A stretch of DNA of 64,000 bases from CAIYTF01 sp963664845 (GCA_963664845.1 OY761615.1:1798001-1862000); one strand, 5' to 3'; shown: positions 19,628-28,763, counted from the first letter of the stretch. The notes: generated by a model from the letters alone, not told the origin. Numbers and translations are program-made.

Positions 19628-20635
19628 TTAAGAAGAATAGTTCTCCACTTTCATTTCCCTGGTCATAAGTTCTTTTGTTGCCTGAACAGGATCTTTATCT
19701 TCGAAAAGTATTCTGTATACTTCGAATGTTATAGGTGAATCAACCCCATGCATACGTGAAAGATCAGAAGCAGATTTGCTGGTGGCAACTCCTTCGGCAA
19801 CTGCCGTCATACCGGCCAACACTTCTTTCAGTTTCATGCCCTGCCCTATCTTTTCACCCACATATCTGTTTCGGCTATGCCGGCTCATACATGTCACGAT
19901 AAGATCGCCCATTCCGGAGAGCCCGGCGAACGTTGCCGGATTAGCACCAAGTTCTATACCTAATCGGGAAATTTCTGCTATACCTCGCGTCATAATTGCA
20001 GCTTTGGTGTTATCACCATATCCGAGACCATCAATAATTCCTGCACCCACCGCGATCACGTTCTTGAAGGCGCCGCCCAGTTCCACACCGAGAATATCCT
20101 GTGATGAATACACTCTGAAATAGGAGGCCATGAAAGCGGCCTGCACAAATTTGGATGTTTTTTCATCTTTTGAGGCCGCGACAACAAGAGTGGGAATACA
20201 CTTGCTCACCTCTTCCGCGTGAGACGGGCCCGAAAGTGCGCTCACCTGAGAAATCGAAATGGACGGAAAAACATCATGAAAGATTTGCGATATGGTAAAA
20301 TTCGTATTGATCTCAATACCTTTGGAAACCGAAACAAATATTGAATCTTTGATCTCTGCTGCATCAATTTGTTTGATGACACTGCGAAGAAATTGTGTAG
20401 GGACGGCAAGCACTATAAGGTTTTTCTTAAAACAAGCCGCCTGAAGATCATGCGTAACTTTTACTCCGGCAGGAAGGGGTATGCCCGGCAGAAACGTAAT
20501 ATTCTCGCGGTGTTCAAGAATGATGTTTACGTATTCTTCCCGGTATTCCCAAAGAGTGACATTATGACCATTATTATGAAGGACTATCGCCAGAGTCGTT
20601 CCCCAGGCTCCGGCACCTAAAACTGCTACATCCAT
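19628..20635 (-). CDS. gpsA: Glycerol-3-phosphate dehydrogenase [NAD(P)+] GpsA
   Basis: A cytosolic enzyme of 335 residues that reduces dihydroxyacetone phosphate to sn-glycerol 3-phosphate for phospholipid synthesis. The N-terminal Rossmann motif is VLGAGAWGTTLA. SVSKGIEINT, SALSGPSHAEEV and the catalytic lysine region VELGGAFKNVIAVGAGI are family signatures, and GDLIVTCMSRHSRNRYVG lies in the C-terminal helical domain. It lies 6 bases downstream of plsY, so product and consumer of G3P are co-transcribed. Confidence 0.97.
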   Translation of the reverse strand: MDVAVLGAGAWGTTLAIVLHNNGHNVTLWEYREEYVNIILEHRENITFLPGIPLPAGVKVTHDLQAACFKKNLIVLAVPTQFLRSVIKQIDAAEIKDSIFVSVSKGIEINTNFTISQIFHDVFPSISISQVSALSGPSHAEEVSKCIPTLVVAASKDEKTSKFVQAAFMASYFRVYSSQDILGVELGGAFKNVIAVGAGIIDGLGYGDNTKAAIMTRGIAEISRLGIELGANPATFAGLSGMGDLIVTCMSRHSRNRYVGEKIGQGMKLKEVLAGMTAVAEGVATSKSASDLSRMHGVDSPITFEVYRILFEDKDPVQATKELMTREMKVENYSS

Positions 20636-20641
20636 CGAAAT

Positions 20642-21304
20642 TTATGAATGCTTTTTGAAAGAGATCTTGTTCTCCTTGCCGGCCATCAATCGTTGGATGT
20701 TCTTCCGGTGTGTAAATACTATAAGGATGGAAAGACCAATAAGAAATGGTAATAAAGTGTTATAGCCGGTTATCTCAACATGGAAAAGATTTTCCCGGAT
20801 GATCATGATAACGGGAATTGATACCGTTGCAATGATTGAACCCAATGACACATAACGTGAAACAGCGACGATGATGATAAAGATGCCAATGGCTACCAGA
20901 ATATCGACATGAGCGAGTGCCAAGACAATACCCATACCGGTAGCAATTCCTTTGCCACCCTTAAATTCTGCGAATATGGTCCAAATATGCCCCATAACAG
21001 CAGTCATTCCGGCAATGATCTGAACCAGGGTAAAGTCATCAAACGGTGTTTGGTTTGGGAACGGAAAACTCCCAAGATACAGGCGTGAAATCAAAACAAC
21101 TGCCAACACACCCTTGAGTGCGTCAAGCAAAACTACGGCAAGCCCGAATTTCCATCCGAGTATACGCATTACGTTGGTGCCGCCCATATTTCCGCTTCCG
21201 TGCTCACGAATATCGATACCACGGACAGCTTTTGTCATGAGAATTCCTGTCGGGATTGACCCAACCAGATACGAGAGAAGGACTATTACCAAGAGATTAA
21301 GCAT
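20642..21304 (-). CDS. plsY: Glycerol-3-phosphate acyltransferase PlsY
   Basis: A multi-pass inner-membrane acyltransferase of 220 residues that uses acyl phosphate to acylate G3P, the first step of phosphatidic acid synthesis. The three PlsY motifs are present: YLVGSIPTG with GSGNMGGTNVMR, then AEFKGGKGIATGMG, and the C-terminal FTHRKNIQRLMAGKENK. The length is normal, with an extended loop around residues 75-95. It is the first gene of a plsY-gpsA operon. Confidence 0.96.
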   Translation of the reverse strand: MLNLLVIVLLSYLVGSIPTGILMTKAVRGIDIREHGSGNMGGTNVMRILGWKFGLAVVLLDALKGVLAVVLISRLYLGSFPFPNQTPFDDFTLVQIIAGMTAVMGHIWTIFAEFKGGKGIATGMGIVLALAHVDILVAIGIFIIIVAVSRYVSLGSIIATVSIPVIMIIRENLFHVEITGYNTLLPFLIGLSILIVFTHRKNIQRLMAGKENKISFKKHS

Positions 21305-21385
21305 GTATTCACTGTTTCATTAAAATTCAATACTAAACTATAAAAATATTCCAAATAAATAACAACTATTTTTTGTGACATACGG

Positions 21386-21419
21386 CAAAAAGGGGCGGTT
21401 GTGATGCCGCCCCCTTTTG
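21386..21419 (-). terminator. Intrinsic terminator after the hsp20 pair
   Basis: On the minus strand, AAAAGGGGGCGG pairs with CCGCCCCTTTTT around an 8-base loop. It lies 20 bases past the stop of the distal hsp20. The A-tract on the other side means it could also stop transcription from the plus direction. Confidence 0.85.
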
Positions 21420-21439
21420 ATAAGTGGTAATCGTTTTTA

Positions 21440-21904
21440 TTACTTTACTTTGATTTCGAGCTCTTTCGGCTTTGCTTCCTCAGCTTTAGGGATGCTGATG
21501 GAGAGTTGACCATTCGCGAACTCAGCGTCGATACCATCTTCCCTGATCTTGTCAGGCAAAGTAAATGCACGGTAGAACCTTCCGAAGGTCCGCTCAACAC
21601 GGTGATATTTGCCGTTTTTGTCTTCCTTCTCCTCCTTACGTTCACCGCTGATTTTCAGCTGGCCGTTCGTATAGGATATCTTCACATCTTCCTTTTTAAG
21701 GCCGGGAAGATCAAGCTGAAGTTTGTAACCGTCTTTATCCTCATAAACATCCGTCATAGGGGTCCAAACGGCACTCTCCAACTCTGCTGACGACTCGCGA
21801 TTGGAAGGGAATCCAAAACGACTTTCAAAATCGCTGAAAAACTTTTGGAATTCGCGCTCAACACTAAGCAGATCGCGTACAGGATTAAATTTAATGAGTG
21901 ACAT
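21440..21904 (-). CDS. Small heat shock protein, Hsp20 family
   Basis: A 154-residue alpha-crystallin-type chaperone that holds unfolded proteins. The start MSLIKFNPVRDLLSVEREF is followed by the alpha-crystallin domain at about residues 48-140 (TDVYEDKDGYKLQLDLPGL, RTFGRFYRAFTLPDKI, ANGQLSISIPK). A C-terminal I-x-I/V anchor is present as ELEIKVK. A strong AGGAGG lies 7 bases before the ATG. It is the second gene of a two-gene hsp20 operon, 23 bases after its paralogue, and the two would be expected to be heat induced together. Confidence 0.95.
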   Translation of the reverse strand: MSLIKFNPVRDLLSVEREFQKFFSDFESRFGFPSNRESSAELESAVWTPMTDVYEDKDGYKLQLDLPGLKKEDVKISYTNGQLKISGERKEEKEDKNGKYHRVERTFGRFYRAFTLPDKIREDGIDAEFANGQLSISIPKAEEAKPKELEIKVK

Positions 21905-21927
21905 AATTACCTCCTTTATTGATTAAG

Positions 21928-22332
21928 TTATTTAATATTGATTGTTTTAGGTTGCGTTTCGGCTTTCTTCTTCAGGGTTACTGCAAGAACGCCGTTTTCG
22001 TAGTTTGCTTCAACATTTTCCGTATCAATCGAGTCACCGAGGTTAAACTTCCGGTAGAAATTTCCTTTGCGTCTTTCTTTTAACAGATAGGTAACTTTTT
22101 CGGTTTCCGCTGCATCGGTCTTTTCTTCGCTGTCAACAGGGTTCAGAATTCCTTCAATAATAAGCTGTCTGTCCTTCACATTCACTTTTACGTTCTCTTT
22201 AGCCACACCAGGCAAATTTGCCGTTATGGTAAAGCTTTCTGCTGATTCAACGATATCCACAGCAGGAGTTCTGAAATGGGTTCTTTCTTTAACTTCAGGC
22301 TGCTCGATATAATAAAATTTGTTTCCACACAT
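21928..22332 (-). CDS. Small heat shock protein, Hsp20 family (divergent paralogue)
   Basis: A 134-residue alpha-crystallin-domain protein (FRTPAVDIVESAESFTITAN, then KGNFYRKFNLGDSIDTENVE and YENGVLAVTLKKK). It is clearly different from the next gene, with a longer acidic insert in the middle (PVDSEEKTDAAETEK) and an unusual N-terminus (MCGNKFYYIEQPEVK). The C-terminal IxI-type anchor is TINIK. The two paralogues may form mixed oligomers. The 5' side opens on a 615-bp gap that should hold the promoter. Confidence 0.93.
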   Translation of the reverse strand: MCGNKFYYIEQPEVKERTHFRTPAVDIVESAESFTITANLPGVAKENVKVNVKDRQLIIEGILNPVDSEEKTDAAETEKVTYLLKERRKGNFYRKFNLGDSIDTENVEANYENGVLAVTLKKKAETQPKTINIK

Positions 22333-22947
22333 GATAGTAACCTTTCTTAACTGATGATTTTGTTTGATGTTATTTATAATCTTTGATATACAATCATCAA
22401 GGGTCGTGCCATAAATTTGTGACAGTCATAACTCATTGTTTAACAATATGTTATAGCGATATTTCGTTTTTTTACTATTTTTGCCATTTTGATTGACTTT
22501 GAGACAATAAGACAGAAGATTACGTTTTCATGATTTAATAAAAGTAATCAACACGCAATTTGGCGGACGATATGCCATTTTGAAGGTATAAAAGGGTGGA
22601 CTAAAGACGAATCAACAGAACGCCAAAGTATATATTTCAACCTTGGGCCAGACTCGCACAGAATGGCAGCAACTTGGTGTAAACCATAAAACGCCCATTA
22701 TAAAACCGGCTCTGATACAGATCTAATCATATAGATTCCTATCATGGCGCTATGGGAACTACGCTTTCCACGAATTTCGTTATGCTAATACCAGTCAGGA
22801 GGTAACGGATGGTTAAATTTGATGACCGCCAGATTTATTACGTCCACTCACGATAAAAGCGGAATATTGCTGCAACTCAATTTCTATCTTTGTTATTCCC
22901 CTATTCTTCCGTTCATTTAACAGTCATTTTTAACCATTTGAGGCGCC
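22333..22947. other. Intergenic region between divergent hsp20 and AGE-epimerase-like genes
   Basis: A 615-bp gap. The first 150 bases are AT-rich and should carry the hsp20 promoter; I could not fix a heat-shock operator. Around 22580-22730 two short open frames overlap (one ending in RMAATWCKP, one containing ISTLGQTRTEWQQLGV), suggesting old coding remains, but neither is recognisable. Confidence 0.3.
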
Positions 22948-24735
22948 ATGAAATTTTTTACAACGTTACTTCTTTTTGCTGCTCTTACTCTAACCGTGCA
23001 TGCGCAATATCAACTCAAGTCGCCCTATTTATTGAACCCCTCCCTTGCAATTGGCTATGTTGACAGTTGCGCTTCATTCTGGCTGCATGCCTATGATTCC
23101 ACCTATGGCGGCTTCTATACCAACATGGATAAGACTCCCGTTCAATACAGCGCGTGGGGCACACAGAAGAACCTGCAAACCCAATCGCGCGATGCCTATG
23201 GTTTTGTGCGTGCATATCAAATGACCGGGAATGAGCTCTATCTTTACAAGGCCAGGCAGGCGCTTTCCTTCATGTATGCACACGCGTGGGACAACGTCAA
23301 TGGAGGCTGGTACTGGGAGTTGGATAAAAAGGGCAATCACACCGGAAACACGACAAAGGACGCGTTTCACCAACACTATGCACTGCTGGGACCAACTGCA
23401 TTCTTTGAAGCAACCCGCGATTCATCGCAATGGACCTGGGCAATGAAAGGTTATACGAACAACGAATCCAAATTGTGGGACGCACGCCCGCAATATTTTG
23501 GTTATTATGACCTGCCCAATGAAAATTGGTCATCAAAGACTGGAAAGAGTTTCAACTCAACGGTGGATGCAATCACCACGCACCTGCTGCATTATTACCT
23601 GATGACCGGAAGTAGCACTTATTCAACCAGAATGCTGCAGATTGTTGACAACATCATGAACCATTTTGTTGCCAGCATGCCTGCACAGAAAATTGGTTTC
23701 GTGGAAGGATACGATGCTAACTGGATTGCAAGCCCCAGCGACACTATGACCATTATGGGGCATATACTGAAAACCGCTTGGTGCCTGTGCAGAGTTAACG
23801 AATACTTCCCGGACACCACTTATATTGCCACTGCAAAAAAGCTCTTTGCTCACGTATATAACAATGGCTATGATAAACAGCTTGGCGGACCATACAAGGA
23901 TTTCAGTCGCACTCACGGCCAAATGCTCATGTGGGGAATTGCAGACACCGCAAAAGCATGGTGGCAAATGGAGCAGGCAGTGACAAGCGGATTGTTTCTT
24001 TACCGTGCTACCGGGGATGAGTCCTATTTAAAAGTGGCGGATGAAACACTTGATTTCTTCATGAAGTATTTTGTCGACCACGTAAATGGTGAAGTATATG
24101 AGAATCGCACCCGCTATGGCAAAGCTGCATGGGGTGAACAAAAAGGCGATGGTAATAAAGGCGGCTATCACTCTATTGAATTGGGTTACTATACATGGCT
24201 TTACGGAAGTTTTTTCGTGAACAAACAACCGTTCGCCTTATACTATAACTTCCCTGTTGCCACAACTGAGCGAACCATTTCGCTTACGCCAATTGAAATT
24301 GCTTTGAATACCTATCATATCAAAGAAGTTACCCGCAACGGTGTTGCCTATAATGATTTCAACAGCACCGGGAAGACCGTTCATATTGCCGCCAATGACG
24401 GCGGAAAATATAAAGTGACCTTTGAATTGAATTCTGCAAGTGGAATTGCATCCGGCACTCTGCCCACGCCAAAGTCATTTCAACTGATGCAGAATTATCC
24501 AAATCCGTTCAACCCATCAACAATCATCAGGTATGAGTTGCCGGCGTATAGCACCGTTACGCTCAAACTGTATGATGTATTGGGAAAAGAAGTGAGCACA
24601 CTGGTAAACGGGGAAAGGTCAGCCGGGCATTATGAAGTAAGATTTAACGCGGCGGATCTTCGCAGTGGAGTTTATTTCTATACGCTGCGTGCAGGAAATT
24701 TTATGCAGACAAAGAAGATGCTGCTGGTCAAATAA
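22948..24735 (+). CDS. Secreted AGE-family epimerase/isomerase-like protein with T9SS sorting domain
   Basis: A 595-residue exported protein. It has an N-terminal signal peptide (MKFFTTLLLFAALTLTVHAQ), then an (alpha/alpha)6-barrel of the N-acylglucosamine 2-epimerase/cellobiose 2-epimerase type (GGFYTNMDK, GGWYWELDKKGN, AFHQHYALLGPTAF, GGPYKDFSR). About 85 C-terminal residues form a type A T9SS sorting domain (LMQNYPNPFNPSTIIRYELP...SGVYFYTLRAG). Family members act on sugars or as related glycan enzymes; secretion suggests an extracellular polysaccharide role, which is inference. It is monocistronic. Confidence 0.85.
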   Translation: MKFFTTLLLFAALTLTVHAQYQLKSPYLLNPSLAIGYVDSCASFWLHAYDSTYGGFYTNMDKTPVQYSAWGTQKNLQTQSRDAYGFVRAYQMTGNELYLYKARQALSFMYAHAWDNVNGGWYWELDKKGNHTGNTTKDAFHQHYALLGPTAFFEATRDSSQWTWAMKGYTNNESKLWDARPQYFGYYDLPNENWSSKTGKSFNSTVDAITTHLLHYYLMTGSSTYSTRMLQIVDNIMNHFVASMPAQKIGFVEGYDANWIASPSDTMTIMGHILKTAWCLCRVNEYFPDTTYIATAKKLFAHVYNNGYDKQLGGPYKDFSRTHGQMLMWGIADTAKAWWQMEQAVTSGLFLYRATGDESYLKVADETLDFFMKYFVDHVNGEVYENRTRYGKAAWGEQKGDGNKGGYHSIELGYYTWLYGSFFVNKQPFALYYNFPVATTERTISLTPIEIALNTYHIKEVTRNGVAYNDFNSTGKTVHIAANDGGKYKVTFELNSASGIASGTLPTPKSFQLMQNYPNPFNPSTIIRYELPAYSTVTLKLYDVLGKEVSTLVNGERSAGHYEVRFNAADLRSGVYFYTLRAGNFMQTKKMLLVK

Positions 24736-24848
24736 CGACCATAGGCATGCTTTATTTATATGAATTCACTGGTATATGATATAAAGTACCTCGTTAGTGT
24801 CTTTTTGGCTCTGGTTTGTCAATGTCAGGTCAAACGATCCTAAACAGA

Positions 24849-25091
24849 TTAAGCAATTTTCCGTGGAGAAATATACGGGCAATGACGGCAGCCGGATTCG
24901 CAACAATTGCCCATCTCCAGGAGAAAGAAATAGGTAAACACACAACAGCCTGTCTGAGGATCGGTATAGGTATCCAAACCCGAGCGGCAGGCTTCTTCGT
25001 GCAGATATAATATCCGGTCATAACAAGGATTTGCCGGGCTCAATCGTGAGTGCACTGGTATGGGAACGGATGCATTTGCCTGGTCTGACAT
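24849..25091 (-). CDS. DUF5522 Cys-rich small protein
   Basis: An 80-residue protein matching the DUF5522 pattern: HEEACRSGLDTYTDPQTGCCVFT followed by a short linker and the signature GNCCESGCRHCPY. The family occurs in bacteria and in eukaryotes (human C1orf53-like), with unknown function; four or more clustered Cys suggest metal binding. It is easily missed because of its size. It sits alone between a T9SS protein and a decayed antitoxin remnant. Confidence 0.8.
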   Translation of the reverse strand: MSDQANASVPIPVHSRLSPANPCYDRILYLHEEACRSGLDTYTDPQTGCCVFTYFFLLEMGNCCESGCRHCPYISPRKIA

Positions 25092-25158
25092 AATTATGTG
25101 TAATTGTTGTTTTTATAAAAGTCTTTACGAACAGAACAGTGTTGTGATGGGAGGAAGT

Positions 25159-25361
25159 TCATTTTAAGGGCAACAGGCTTTTCATGACTGACTTTCTGCT
25201 GACCAGATTATTGACCCTGACCTTTATCATGATCCCGCCCAACAGAATATTCTTTGTTTTATCGATATTGAGATGATAAACTCTTGCGCCATTTTTTGCG
25301 CGATGAATGCAACAGCATTCAGTCCTACTTTATATTTCCCCACAATTAGAACTGCCGGCAT
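25159..25361 (-). pseudogene. Frameshifted antitoxin remnant, paralogue of the gene at 42218-42421
   Basis: Reading from the ATG at 25361, the first frame gives MPAVLIVGKYKVGLNAVAFIAQKMA, and a different frame continues ARVYHLNIDKTKNILLGGIMIKVRVNN and ends KSVMKSLLPLK. Joined, this aligns end to end with the intact antitoxin of this window (DILLGGVMEKVRT, NSVMKILLPKQ). The frame change falls close to the AAAAATGGCGCAAG stretch. No toxin gene lies downstream; that place is taken by the DUF5522 gene. I read it as the dead remains of a RelE/ParE-type toxin-antitoxin locus. Confidence 0.8.
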
Positions 25362-25409
25362 AGTTAACTCCCCATCATCGTAATAGAGAAAATCAATCGG
25401 CTACTCAAT

Positions 25410-26117
25410 TTATTTATCCCTCAGACATCTCACCGAAAAGCCCATTCTTTTTGGATGGTTGTTACGATCCACGGACTCCAGTGAATATACAAGATTGCGG
25501 TACCAGGCACTTGACGAATCGTTTTCGGTACTGGTCCACCAAAAACCGCTAGTGCCAAGACCGTGAAAGCTGTTTAAGTACTCACCGCCGGGAAGAGCAG
25601 TGAATCTGAATACATCGGTTGCCACCCAACCGGGACGCCAACCGGCAGTTGCCTTTAGCTTAATACCCGCGTCATATCCCCGCAATCCTTTCTCATTCCA
25701 AACTGGGTCACCGACGCCATATTTTGAGTCCACGTAACCTTCAAGATATTTCCACTCTTCATCAGTGGGCACTCGCCAGCCGCAAGGGCAAAGGTCACCG
25801 GTGTTCACGGAATACCAGTTGTAAAGCAGCCCCAGAGAATCCGCGTTGTTTTTATCATTATTGTACCAGGCGAATGCGCCACGGTTCAGGTTTGCCCAAG
25901 TTATACTATCGGCAATATGGGCAATTTTCCTGCCGTTGTTATAGGTGGTTGTTTTGAGATTCTCAGCCATCCACTCATAGTTGCCAAGCGCTACCGTGTG
26001 ATACACATTGCCATCAATGTCGGTGACTGTGGTGGTGTCGTGTATTCCAGCGTATCCAGAGGAAAGCCACAGGAATACAATTATGGTTATCTGTAAAACC
26101 TTAAATACGTATTTCAT
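25410..26117 (-). CDS. Secreted FISUMP-domain protein
   Basis: A 235-residue protein with a signal peptide (ITIIVFLWLSSGYAG) followed by one complete Fibrobacter succinogenes major paralogous (FISUMP) domain: DIDGNVYHTVALGNYEWMAENL, AWYNND, LLYNWYSVNTGDLCPCGWRVPTDEEW, FTALPGGEY, GFWWTSTE and GFSVRCLRD. The domain is related to the formylglycine/C-type-lectin-like fold and its role is not established. There is no T9SS tail, so it is probably periplasmic or surface bound by another route. No operon partner is seen. Confidence 0.9.
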   Translation of the reverse strand: MKYVFKVLQITIIVFLWLSSGYAGIHDTTTVTDIDGNVYHTVALGNYEWMAENLKTTTYNNGRKIAHIADSITWANLNRGAFAWYNNDKNNADSLGLLYNWYSVNTGDLCPCGWRVPTDEEWKYLEGYVDSKYGVGDPVWNEKGLRGYDAGIKLKATAGWRPGWVATDVFRFTALPGGEYLNSFHGLGTSGFWWTSTENDSSSAWYRNLVYSLESVDRNNHPKRMGFSVRCLRDK

Positions 26118-26559
26118 TTTGCTGCATGTTACGTAACATTGAAAGCTCTCAAAGTTCCTTACGATTCAGACAACAGATATTCTACGACTTGTATTATGCC
26201 AGCACAATTGTTGAATAAAACCTTGAACTCATAATTTGTTGACGTTCCTGAAAGGCAACAGAATCCTTCCTTGCAAATATAGCACGAAAACTGAATTGCG
26301 AACAAATGTTCCATCCTCCCAGTGCTTCTATAGCCGGTTGCAATGCAACAACCTTCTCTACTATTGCAGCCCTTATAAACTTAATTCTCAATCGCTCTGC
26401 GTAAACCGCCAGAATGCTTTAAAAAGCAAAAGATCGTTTCAAATGATAGTTAAGGACGGCCTCTCTTCAATTAAGCGAGCAAGGAAAGAAATTTATTTTC
26501 ACTTTAACAACATCACCATTTTATGCGTCCGTTTTGAGGTTCCTTTATAATCGATAGAA
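26118..26559. other. Intergenic region, nothing recognised
   Basis: A 442-bp gap upstream of the FISUMP gene. Short open frames exist on both strands but have no protein-like features or ribosome sites that I would trust. The end nearest 26118 must hold the FISUMP promoter. Confidence 0.3.
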
Positions 26560-26885
26560 TTATTTCTTCTTTACGTCTGGTTTTTTAATAGCAGCCGGCA
26601 CTGGTGCAACAGGCTTTTTACCACCTCTTGCCTCTTCCATTTTTTCAATTCTGCTCTTCTTGCGCAGGAGTAGGTTTCCCCTTTGATGCTCTGCTTCTGC
26701 TTTTTTGGTTGCTGCTTCTTTGGCTTTCAATTTCATTTCTGCCTCTTCTCCTGGTTGCGTTTTAACCCCAGGAGGATGTGCTGGCTTTTTTACAAGTGTA
26801 GCAGGTGTAATTTTTTAACCTGAGCAGAAGTTGTGCCGAAGGTGAGGCCGGTAATCAAGAATAACGCGATCAATAAACCTGGCAT
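26560..26885 (-). pseudogene. Lysine/alanine-rich secreted protein, frameshifted
   Basis: The ATG at 26885 follows an AAAGGGA ribosome site and opens a clean signal peptide (MPGLLIALFLITGLTFGTTSAQ), but the frame stops 10 codons later. One extra A in the six-A run (T-run at 26811-26816 on the + strand) would continue as ITPATLVKKPAHPPGVKTQ, then about 60 residues rich in K, A and E, ending KKPDVKKK. A second stretch (about 26650-26690) reads more naturally in another frame (KGKPTPAQEEQ), hinting at further indels. It is a recent pseudogene, an assembly error, or a gene using slippage. The family is not recognised. Confidence 0.6.
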
Positions 26886-27229
26886 GAAGGTTCCCTTTAA
26901 TCGTTAAGGTATTAAATAAACTATGTGGAATTGAAACATACGAACGTAACATCAGATACATCTTATAAATACATTAAGTAATGTTAACATCCCTTAAATA
27001 ATAGAACAGATGTGCGTATCGCGTTCAGGTTGTGCCGGGTAATTTTAGAAGCCAAGAGAGGCAGAGCCTCAACACTGACCAATACCTCTTCCAGACTTAC
27101 AGCCCAGCCTTGTTCTATTGTTTTTTTTCAAAATTAACGTCGAATTTTATGGAAGAACTTTGTAAATTTCCGATAAATTGTTTTTCCTTTTTAATTCATG
27201 TGCTTTTGACACAGAGGAGATCAGTCTTT
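26886..27229. other. Intergenic region between divergent genes
   Basis: A 344-bp gap between the minus-strand lysine-rich pseudogene and the plus-strand TPR gene, which must hold both promoters. The open frame of the TPR gene extends back to 27032, but the signal peptide fixes the true start at 27230. Confidence 0.4.
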
Positions 27230-27558
27230 ATGGGATTCTTTAAGAAATATTTCTTCTTTTTTGCTTTCATAGCTCTCTTCGGCCCAGTTATATCCGCTCA
27301 AACTGAACTCGAACAAGGCTGGAAACTGGCCACTCAGGGTGAGGTTGAAAAAGCCGAGAAACTTTTTATCAGGGCTCTTGATGGTCCGGAAAAATTCCGC
27401 GCAAATCTTGCTTTATCTTTTTTATATGAGTTTAACCAGCAGACAAAAGAAGCCTGGAAGTATTATTACAATGCTCTTAAGCTGACGGATGATTACCCGG
27501 TCTATTTATTTGCAACTAAAAGTTCCTCGCGCGCGATAATGTCTTTCGATATGGAGCC
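27230..27558 (+). pseudogene. 5' fragment of TPR/DUF3857/transglutaminase-like protein, cut by IS630
   Basis: The start is fixed by GAGGAG ahead of the ATG and by a signal peptide (KKYFFFFAFIALFGPVISAQ). TPR-like helices follow (LEQGWKLATQGEVEKAEKLF). The frame runs into the insertion sequence at the TA dinucleotide 27559-27560 and ends at 27583 with IS-encoded residues VLSLFK. Joining this fragment to 28766 restores one frame through MEPSALGLWKTIA, giving a protein of about 1244 residues with the downstream part. The protein as it stands is only a secreted stub. Confidence 0.9.
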
Positions 27559-27560
27559 TA

Positions 27561-28763
27561 GTGTCCTGTCACTCTTCAAGTGACGGATAAAGTCTTCTAA
27601 GTTTTATTCTCGCATCCTTCGTTGAGAATTGCCAGTTGATTTTTACATTCTTGTTATTTCTTCGCTTCTGCCAGGCATTTATTTCTTTTTGCATTATTTT
27701 GATGCTTCCGATATGCCGTTTGAGACATTGGCCTGATAAAACATTTAATTCTATTTCTGCCATATTCAACCAACTCCCATGCTTCGGAGTATATACAAAG
27801 TCAAATCGATCATATAGTCTCTTGGCTTCTTTCGGAGGAAATGCCTCATAGAACGATCCGGCAGAATGTGTACTTAAATTGTCCATGACTAAAGTTATTT
27901 TCTTTGCTCTGGGATACATTTCATCTGAAATCTGTTTAACAAATTCTGCCCAGTCTTTTCTTGTTTTTCTTTCGGTTACTTTCACCAACCGTTTTCCCAT
28001 GAGTGGCTCATTTGCCATGAATATATTGCAAACCCCACACCGTTCATACTCATAATCAATTCGCGCTGCCTGCCCTTTGCGCATGGGAATTCTTAAACGG
28101 GTTTCTTTGATGAACTGCTTTGGCGATTCATCCATACAGACTACAGGATTATCACCATTGTAGGGCCTTTTGTAAACATCCAATACGTTTTCCATATCAG
28201 CGACAAATTGCCCATCGCTTTTCGGGGGAATTACCCAGCCACTTACTTTCCAAGGCTGTAATTCGTTTTTTTTAACACTCTGCGAACGGTTTCATATGAC
28301 ATGCTGTCGATGTATTTAAGTTCGACCATCTTATCAGCTAAAAGACGAAGTGACCATTTCGCATAGCCTGCGGGTGGTTGACTGCAACACAGCGTAACCA
28401 AGTGCGCCTCAACTTCGCCGTCGGCTTTTCTCTCATACTCACGATCCGGAGGTTTTCTTTCCAGAACGGCATCGAACCCTTCTTCAACAAATTTCTTCTT
28501 TACGCGATCAATTGTACGCATTCCAATTTTCAAGACTTTACTAATTTGTTCATTGGTCACTTTTTCAGCGTGCTTACCTTCATCACAATTGAGAAGTATA
28601 TATGCTGCACGAAACTTTTGCGAGGTATGATAACCTTTATTGATAATATCCATCAATTCCTCATGCTCTGTTTCCGTAAGGGTTACCTTATACTTTACCA
28701 TAAGAGTCCTTTTTTTATGGTAAATATAAGAATATTTACGTCATTTTACAAGTGACGTGACAC
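27561..28763 (-). mobile_element. IS630-family insertion sequence, complete, 1203 bp
   Basis: A complete element bounded by imperfect inverted repeats: GTGTCCTGTCACT at the left end and GTGTCACGTCACT read inward from the right, with similarity continuing to about 26 bp. It is flanked by a duplicated TA (27559-27560 and 28764-28765), the target preference of the IS630/Tc1/mariner superfamily. It carries one transposase in two frames on the minus strand. Removing the element and one TA restores the host gene exactly, so the insertion appears recent. Confidence 0.93.
27569..28701 (-). CDS. IS630-family transposase, two frames joined by probable -1 frameshift
   Basis: Frame 1 (28701 to 28243) encodes the N-terminal helix-turn-helix part (VTNEQISKVLKIGMRTIDRVKKKFVEEGF). 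Frame 2 carries the DDE catalytic domain: first D in CMDES, second in VMDNLSTH, and E in SWLNMAEIEL. They overlap at a run of eight A on the coding strand (28266-28273). Reading tta aaa aaa and slipping back one base gives VLKKNELQPWKVSGWVIPPK, the continuous family sequence. A AAA AAA is a canonical slippery heptamer, so programmed frameshifting or transcriptional slippage is likelier than decay. The fused product would be about 377 residues. Confidence 0.9.

Noticed and set aside
22580..22730. Two overlapping short frames in the gap before the AGE-epimerase-like gene
   Set aside because: They are protein-like in places but switch frame and match nothing that I recognise.
27032..27229. Upstream extension of the TPR gene reading frame
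   Set aside because: The signal peptide and GAGGAG site fix the start at 27230; the extension has non-coding composition.
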